8,246 nt of DNA, taken from NCBI GenBank assembly GCA_035637315.1, contig DASPXK010000216.1, forward strand, positions 1 through 8,246, given 5' to 3'. This document shows, piece after piece, positions 5,820 to 8,246 of this stretch (positions are counted from its first letter, which is position 1; every line of letters starts with the position of its first letter). Source of the stretch: DASPXK01 sp035637315. Lineage in GTDB: Bacteria; Chloroflexota; UBA6077; JACCZL01. Position numbers and translations under genes: made by a program. The notes under the pieces are model-generated. The model was not told the DNA's origin, searched no databases, and saw only the letters and a list, made by a program, of their open reading frames with translations.

Positions 5820-5825
5820 TATAAT
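5820..5825 (+). promoter_or_regulatory. Perfect -10 box (TATAAT) for the response regulator gene
   Basis: TATAAT is an exact consensus -10 in otherwise GC-rich DNA, 54 bp before the chosen start codon. No TTGACA-like -35 is found 16-18 bp upstream; that position holds CCCAAT. A strong -10 with no -35, next to phased direct repeats, is typical of activator-dependent promoters. The leader would be about 45 nt, carrying the Shine-Dalgarno GAGGTG at 5867-5872. Confidence 0.5.
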
Positions 5826-5878
5826 CTGGTTCGTCCTGGGCCGACTCTGGCGTTTCCCCCAGATTCGAGGTGACCGCA

Positions 5879-6562
5879 GTGCGCATCCTCGTGGTGGACG
5901 ACGACGTCGCCGCTCGCAAGATGCTGCGCTTTGTTCTGGAGGAGGTCGGCGGCCACATTGTTGACGAGGCTGAAGGGGTCGGGCAGGCCGAGCAGGCTCT
6001 TCGCGGCGGCTACGACCTGGTCACGCTCGACGTGGTAATGCCCGACGGTGACGGCTTCCAGCTCTGCCGGCGCATCCGCCGCGTCTCCAATGTCCCGGTC
6101 GTCATGCTGTCGGCAAAGAGCGCCTTACCCGACCGTGTCCAGGGCCTGCGGATCGGCGCCGATGACTACATCGGCAAGCCGTTCGACCCGTCTGAGCTGT
6201 TAGCCAGGATCGATGCCCTGGCCAGGCGGGCGCGCCGGGTCACCATTCGCGAGGACGGGAGCCGGGTGCGTATCGGAGAGCTCGTGCTGGACCTGGCCCA
6301 GCAGTCGGTCACCATTCGCGGCCGGGTGTCCGTGCGGCTGACGCGGACCGAGTTTCGGCTCTTGCTGGACCTGGTCCACGCGGGCGGTGAGCCACGCAGC
6401 CGCGGGGAGCTGGAGATGGCTGTCTGGGGAACCAGGATGGGCGCCAGCCCGAATACGATCGACAGCTACATCTCCGACTTGCGGCACAAAGTCGAGCCAG
6501 ACCACGCTCGGCCTCGGTACATCCTCACCGTGCGCGGGCGGGGCTATCGGTTGGCTTGCTGA
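5879..6562 (+). CDS. OmpR/PhoB-family response regulator (receiver plus winged helix)
   Basis: A 227-residue two-component transcription factor. The receiver domain (1-115) has the acidic pocket D7-D8-D9, phosphoacceptor D51 (LVTLDVVMPDGDG), switch S78 (VVMLSAKS) and conserved K100 (YIGKPFDPSELLARI). A short linker follows, then the OmpR-type winged-helix DNA-binding domain (about 130-225), with LTRTEFRLL (154-162), the recognition helix region SPNTIDSYISDLRHKV (190-205) and the terminal wing (RGRGYRL, 219-225). Start choice: GTG at 5879 gives the canonical MRILVVDDD and sits 6 nt after GAGGTG (5867-5872); the in-frame GTG at 5870 would place this ribosome-binding site inside the gene. No sensor kinase is adjacent on either side, so it is an orphan within this window. 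It is preceded by a perfect TATAAT and phased repeats, and its 3' end overlaps a convergent small membrane gene by 19 bp. Confidence 0.95.
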   Translation: MRILVVDDDVAARKMLRFVLEEVGGHIVDEAEGVGQAEQALRGGYDLVTLDVVMPDGDGFQLCRRIRRVSNVPVVMLSAKSALPDRVQGLRIGADDYIGKPFDPSELLARIDALARRARRVTIREDGSRVRIGELVLDLAQQSVTIRGRVSVRLTRTEFRLLLDLVHAGGEPRSRGELEMAVWGTRMGASPNTIDSYISDLRHKVEPDHARPRYILTVRGRGYRLAC

Positions 6563-6765
6563 GAGCCTCCTTGCGGGCTCTCCCGTTCATCGGGCTCAGC
6601 TGGCCGGCGGAGGCCCGCCGCCCCGTAGCACAGCAGGACCAGCCCGAGTACGGCGCCCAACCGCGACCAGCCCGGCAGGCCGAGCAGCAGCGGCCCCAGC
6701 AAGGAGACGGCCAGCAGCGCCACGCCCAGTCCGGCGATGATCAGCGCCTCCGGATCCGGTGACAC
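6544..6765 (-). CDS. Small membrane protein, 73 aa, two predicted spans
   Basis: A short protein with two hydrophobic segments (ALIIAGLGVALLAVSLLGPLL, about 7-27, and LGAVLGLVLLCYGAAGL, about 36-52) joined by a tight loop (GLPGWSR), followed by a hydrophilic charged tail (RRPAEPDERESPQ...). The layout suggests a helical hairpin with both ends on the same side of the membrane. The family is not recognised. The start is a GTG at 6765 with no Shine-Dalgarno, but a promoter-like pair places transcription initiation at or next to this codon, consistent with a leaderless message. The gene is convergent with the response regulator and overlaps its 3' end by 19 bp. A hairpin (6561-6582) lies within its last codons. 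A chance open frame cannot be excluded, but such a regular two-span pattern with a charged tail favours a real gene. Confidence 0.55.
   Translation of the reverse strand: MSPDPEALIIAGLGVALLAVSLLGPLLLGLPGWSRLGAVLGLVLLCYGAAGLRRPAEPDERESPQGGSQQANR
6561..6582 (+). terminator. Hairpin at the 3' end of the response regulator gene
   Basis: GAGAGCC (6561-6567) pairs perfectly with GGCTCTC (6576-6582) around an 8-nt loop, starting within the regulator's TGA stop codon. There is no T-run after it, so it is an imperfect intrinsic terminator at best; it could also stabilise the 3' end. It overlaps the coding part of the convergent small membrane gene. Confidence 0.35.
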
Positions 6766-6772
6766 GCGCGTC

Positions 6773-6802
6773 AGGATACGCGTTCGAACGTTGAACGTTC
6801 AA
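6773..6802 (-). promoter_or_regulatory. Candidate promoter for the 73-aa membrane gene, possibly leaderless
   Basis: On the minus strand, TTGAAC (6802-6797) and TATCCT (6778-6773) are 18 bp apart, each matching consensus at 4 of 6. The -10 ends 7 nt before the GTG at 6765, so transcription would begin at or next to the start codon. The -35 lies inside the 16-bp palindrome at 6789-6804, so a protein bound there would block or alter this promoter. Confidence 0.4.
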
Positions 6803-6804
6803 CG
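6781..6804. repeat. Two overlapping perfect palindromes, operator-like
   Basis: CGTTCGAACG (6781-6790) is a perfect 10-bp palindrome. CGTTGAACGTTCAACG (6789-6804) is a perfect 16-bp palindrome overlapping it by 2 bp. The stretch also contains GAACGTT twice in tandem (6786-6799). Perfect dyads of this size near a promoter usually bind a dimeric repressor. The site is about 24 bp before the 73-aa gene's GTG and 200 bp before the threonine aldolase gene. The regulator is unknown. Confidence 0.5.
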
Positions 6805-6818
6805 CAGGGTCTCCCCTG
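6805..6818. repeat. Small hairpin (CAGGG/CCCTG)
   Basis: CAGGG (6805-6809) and CCCTG (6814-6818) pair across a 4-nt loop (TCTC), directly abutting the palindromes at 6781-6804. It is short enough to be chance, and is noted because it adds to the dyad-rich tract 6781-6885. Confidence 0.3.
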
Positions 6819-6830
6819 AGGTGCGCGTCC

Positions 6831-6885
6831 GCCCTCACCCCCTTCCCCCTCTCCCAAGCTTGGGAGAGGGGAAGGGGGTGAGGGC
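6831..6885. repeat. Long near-perfect hairpin repeat with G-rich arm
   Basis: The left arm (6831-6858, GCCCTCACCCCC...CCCAAG) and right arm (6859-6885, CTTGGGAGAGG...GAGGGC) are perfect complements except for a one-base length difference in a C/G run, meeting at AAGCTT. The right arm has four G-runs (6862-6864, 6868-6871, 6874-6878, 6882-6884) with loops of 2-3 nt, a G-quadruplex motif; the left arm has the same motif on the opposite strand. Elements of this form (pyrimidine-rich arm, then purine-rich arm) are familiar multi-copy intergenic repeats in Chloroflexota, cyanobacteria and proteobacteria, often mis-translated as Pro/Gly-rich peptides. It may terminate transcription or be a non-autonomous mobile repeat. 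Confidence 0.8.
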
Positions 6886-6921
6886 TACTTTGACGGCTAC
6901 CCGGGCTGGCGTGAGGGGCCT

Positions 6922-6951
6922 TTGCGCCTGGGGAGACGGCAGCCTTACACT
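6922..6951 (+). promoter_or_regulatory. Weak promoter candidate for the threonine aldolase gene
   Basis: TTGCGC (6922-6927) and TACACT (6946-6951) are 18 bp apart; the predicted transcription start is near 6958, giving a leader of about 46 nt before the ATG at 7004. A better -35 (TTGACG, 6890-6895) has no -10 at proper spacing. Low confidence. Confidence 0.25.
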
Positions 6952-7003
6952 GCCCGGGGTACGCGGCCGCCCCGACGCCGGTTGGGGTGACCTGGGAGGT
7001 AGC

Positions 7004-8071
7004 ATGCGCACGATCGACCTGCGGAGCGATACGGTTACCCTGCCCTCGCCGGAGATGCGGCGCTTCATGCATGAAGCCGAGCTGGGCGACGACGTCTACG
7101 GAGAGGACCCCACGGTCAACGCGCTGCAGGAGCGGGCGGCCGAGGCGCTCGGAAAGGAGGCCGCTCTCTACGTCGCCAGCGGCACGATGGGTAACCTCGT
7201 CGCCCACATGGCCTGGTGCCGGGCTGGCGAGGAGGTGATCTGCGGCCAGTCCGCCCACACCTTCAATTCCGAGGCCGCCAACTCCGCCCGCGTCGCCGGC
7301 GTGCAGCTTCGCACCATCGCCCAGAAGGGCGCCAGTCTGGATCTGGCGGCCATCGAGCGCGGCATCCGTCCGGACGACCCGCACTATCCCCGGACGGCGC
7401 TCATCTGGGTCGAGCAGCCCTGTAACGGCTGGGTCATGCCGCTCGAGGAGTTGGCCGCCATCTCGGCCCTGGCCCACTCACGCGGCATCCCGGTCCACAT
7501 GGACGGGGCGCGCATCTTCAATGCCGCCACGGCGCTCGGCGTGCCGGCCGACGAGATCGCTCGACACGTGGACTCGGTGATGTTCTGTGTCTCCAAAGGC
7601 CTGGCGGCGCCGGTCGGCTCGCTGGTGGTCGGCTCACGCGAGTTCATCGAGCGGGCCTCTCGCGCGCGCAAGGTGGTTGGCGGCGCGATGCGCCAGGCGG
7701 GTGTGATCGCCGCGGGTGGTCTGTACGCCCTGAACCAAACGGCCGATCGACTGGTCGAAGACCACGACAATGCGCGCCGCCTGGCTGATGGCCTGCGCCG
7801 CCTGCCGGGCGTGGCGATCGACCGTGAGGTTGTCCAGACCAACATCTTCTTCATTCGCCTGAGCCCCCCGGCTCCCAGCGCGGCCGAGCTGTCCGCTCGC
7901 CTGCGTGAGCGTGGCGTACTGTGCGGGGCGGCCAGGGACGGCAGCCCAATCATTCGGCTCGTAACCCACTACGGGATCGAGCGGGCGGATGTCGAGCGAG
8001 CGCTCGAGGCCTTCGCCGAGGCGCTTGGCGCCGGGCCGACGCGGGTTCGCGAAGCCGTGGCGGCGCGGTAG
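7004..8071 (+). CDS. ltaE: Low-specificity L-threonine aldolase (PLP-dependent)
   Basis: A 355-residue cytoplasmic fold-type I PLP enzyme predicted to cleave L-threonine or L-allo-threonine to glycine and acetaldehyde, linking threonine and glycine metabolism. The family signature opens the protein (IDLRSDTVTLPSPEMR, then GDDVYGEDPTVNALQ). The phosphate-binding loop is ASGTMGN (58-64), a ring-stacking histidine lies in GQSAHTF (H85), the PLP-binding pair is in HMDGAR (D167, R170), the Schiff-base lysine is K198 (CVSKGLAAPVGS), and a carboxylate-binding arginine is likely R318 (IRLVTHYG). Length is normal (about 340-360). The start is firm: GGGAGGT (6994-7000) lies just before the ATG at 7004 and the homology begins at residue 3. 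The frame is open further upstream through the hairpin repeat, but that part is not coding. No partner genes of glycine metabolism are adjacent. Stereospecificity (L versus L-allo) cannot be read from sequence alone. Confidence 0.95.
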   Translation: MRTIDLRSDTVTLPSPEMRRFMHEAELGDDVYGEDPTVNALQERAAEALGKEAALYVASGTMGNLVAHMAWCRAGEEVICGQSAHTFNSEAANSARVAGVQLRTIAQKGASLDLAAIERGIRPDDPHYPRTALIWVEQPCNGWVMPLEELAAISALAHSRGIPVHMDGARIFNAATALGVPADEIARHVDSVMFCVSKGLAAPVGSLVVGSREFIERASRARKVVGGAMRQAGVIAAGGLYALNQTADRLVEDHDNARRLADGLRRLPGVAIDREVVQTNIFFIRLSPPAPSAAELSARLRERGVLCGAARDGSPIIRLVTHYGIERADVERALEAFAEALGAGPTRVREAVAAR

Positions 8072-8178
8072 CCCTCGGACTTTGGCGTCGGAGGCCAGCT
8101 CGAGTCCTCGCGCGTTCCTCCGTGCGTTAGCCATGGGCGCAGCCTTGTTCATGCACTAACTGAGTAGGGGGTAGCTGC

Positions 8179-8246
8179 ATGTTGAAGCCAACGCCCGGCG
8201 CACGTGGGCCTGCCCTCGGCCTGGTTGGCTCAACAGCTGTCCTCCT
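8179..8246 (+). CDS. N-terminal fragment of an unknown gene, 3' truncated by the window
   Basis: An ATG at 8179 follows AGGGGG (8166-8171) by 7 nt and opens a frame that runs to the window end (22 full codons). The start reads MLKPTPGARG then a hydrophobic run beginning PALGLVGSTAVLL, as in a signal peptide or first membrane span, suggesting an exported or membrane protein. Nothing more can be said. It lies 107 bp after the threonine aldolase stop, in the same direction; the gap 8072-8178 shows no clear terminator or promoter. Confidence 0.5.
   Translation, partial: MLKPTPGARGPALGLVGSTAVL

Noticed and set aside
5527..5964. A 145-codon plus-strand open frame across the spacer between the HD-GYP and regulator genes.
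   Set aside because: It runs antisense through the microprotein gene and out of frame into the receiver domain, contains the promoter and repeats, and its C-terminus is Arg/Gly-rich shadow sequence.
6785..6804. A Gram-positive type LexA/SOS box (CGAAC-N4-GTTCG) in the palindrome tract.
   Set aside because: The CGAAC and GTTC half-sites are not at the required 4-bp spacing; the perfect dyads have different centres.
6737..7003. An in-frame N-terminal extension of the threonine aldolase.
   Set aside because: It would translate the palindromic hairpin repeat (giving the familiar spurious LPSLGEGKGVR-type peptide); GGGAGGT before ATG 7004 and family homology from residue 3 fix the start.
8072..8178. 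A terminator or promoter between the threonine aldolase and the last gene.
   Set aside because: No stem longer than about 5 bp with a T-run, and no -35/-10 pair at acceptable spacing, could be found.
1..8246. A defence island, CRISPR array, phage or toxin-antitoxin module.
   Set aside because: No regularly spaced repeats, transposase, integrase, nuclease or toxin-like sequence was seen; genes are housekeeping or signalling types with uniform codon usage.

Overview
The window is GC-rich, densely coding bacterial DNA with G/C-ending codons and short intergenic gaps. The best guess for its source is a Chloroflexota-like bacterium, possibly uncultured, with Actinomycetota as the main alternative. 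This rests on an SCO1664-family protein (a family known mainly from those two phyla), a fused LivH-LivM permease, and two kinds of palindromic intergenic repeat of a sort common in such genomes. The taxonomy is an inference, not a measurement.

Layout from left to right. (1) Positions 1-1586 hold the 3' part of a fused branched-chain amino acid ABC permease (LivH C-terminal half plus complete LivM), cut by the window edge. (2) Positions 1564-2187 encode a class I SAM-dependent methyltransferase whose C-terminal half resembles the METTL7/TMT1 family. (3) A two-hairpin palindromic repeat (2184-2236) fills the gap to a convergent SCO1664-family PI3/PI4-kinase-fold protein (minus strand, 2239-3003). 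(4) Across a 176-bp divergent spacer lie two plus-strand genes of unknown family (3180-3554 and 3704-4117). (5) Convergent to them is a membrane-anchored HD-GYP cyclic-di-GMP phosphodiesterase (minus strand, 4144-5469). (6) A 32-residue single-span membrane microprotein (minus strand, 5613-5711) is divergent from an orphan OmpR/PhoB-type response regulator (5879-6562). Their shared spacer holds a perfect TATAAT box and 10-bp-phased direct repeats. (7) A 73-residue membrane protein (minus strand, 6544-6765) overlaps the regulator tail to tail. (8) Positions 6766-7003 are rich in dyad symmetry, with tandem palindromes and a long hairpin repeat. (9) A low-specificity L-threonine aldolase (7004-8071) follows, and (10) the first 22 codons of a new gene (8179 onward) end the window.

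The genes do not form one pathway. Most look like independent single-gene units, alternating in strand and separated by their own promoters or repeats. The closest thing to a theme is signalling (HD-GYP phosphodiesterase, response regulator, small membrane proteins), but no histidine kinase, diguanylate cyclase, livG/livF ATPase or binding protein is in view. I see no phage, CRISPR, toxin-antitoxin, transposase, tRNA or rRNA sequence, and no convincing new multi-gene system. The features most worth a second look are the phased repeats upstream of the regulator, the palindrome cluster with a possible leaderless promoter at 6773-6804, the 32-residue microprotein, the two orphan genes, and the ambiguous start of the methyltransferase.
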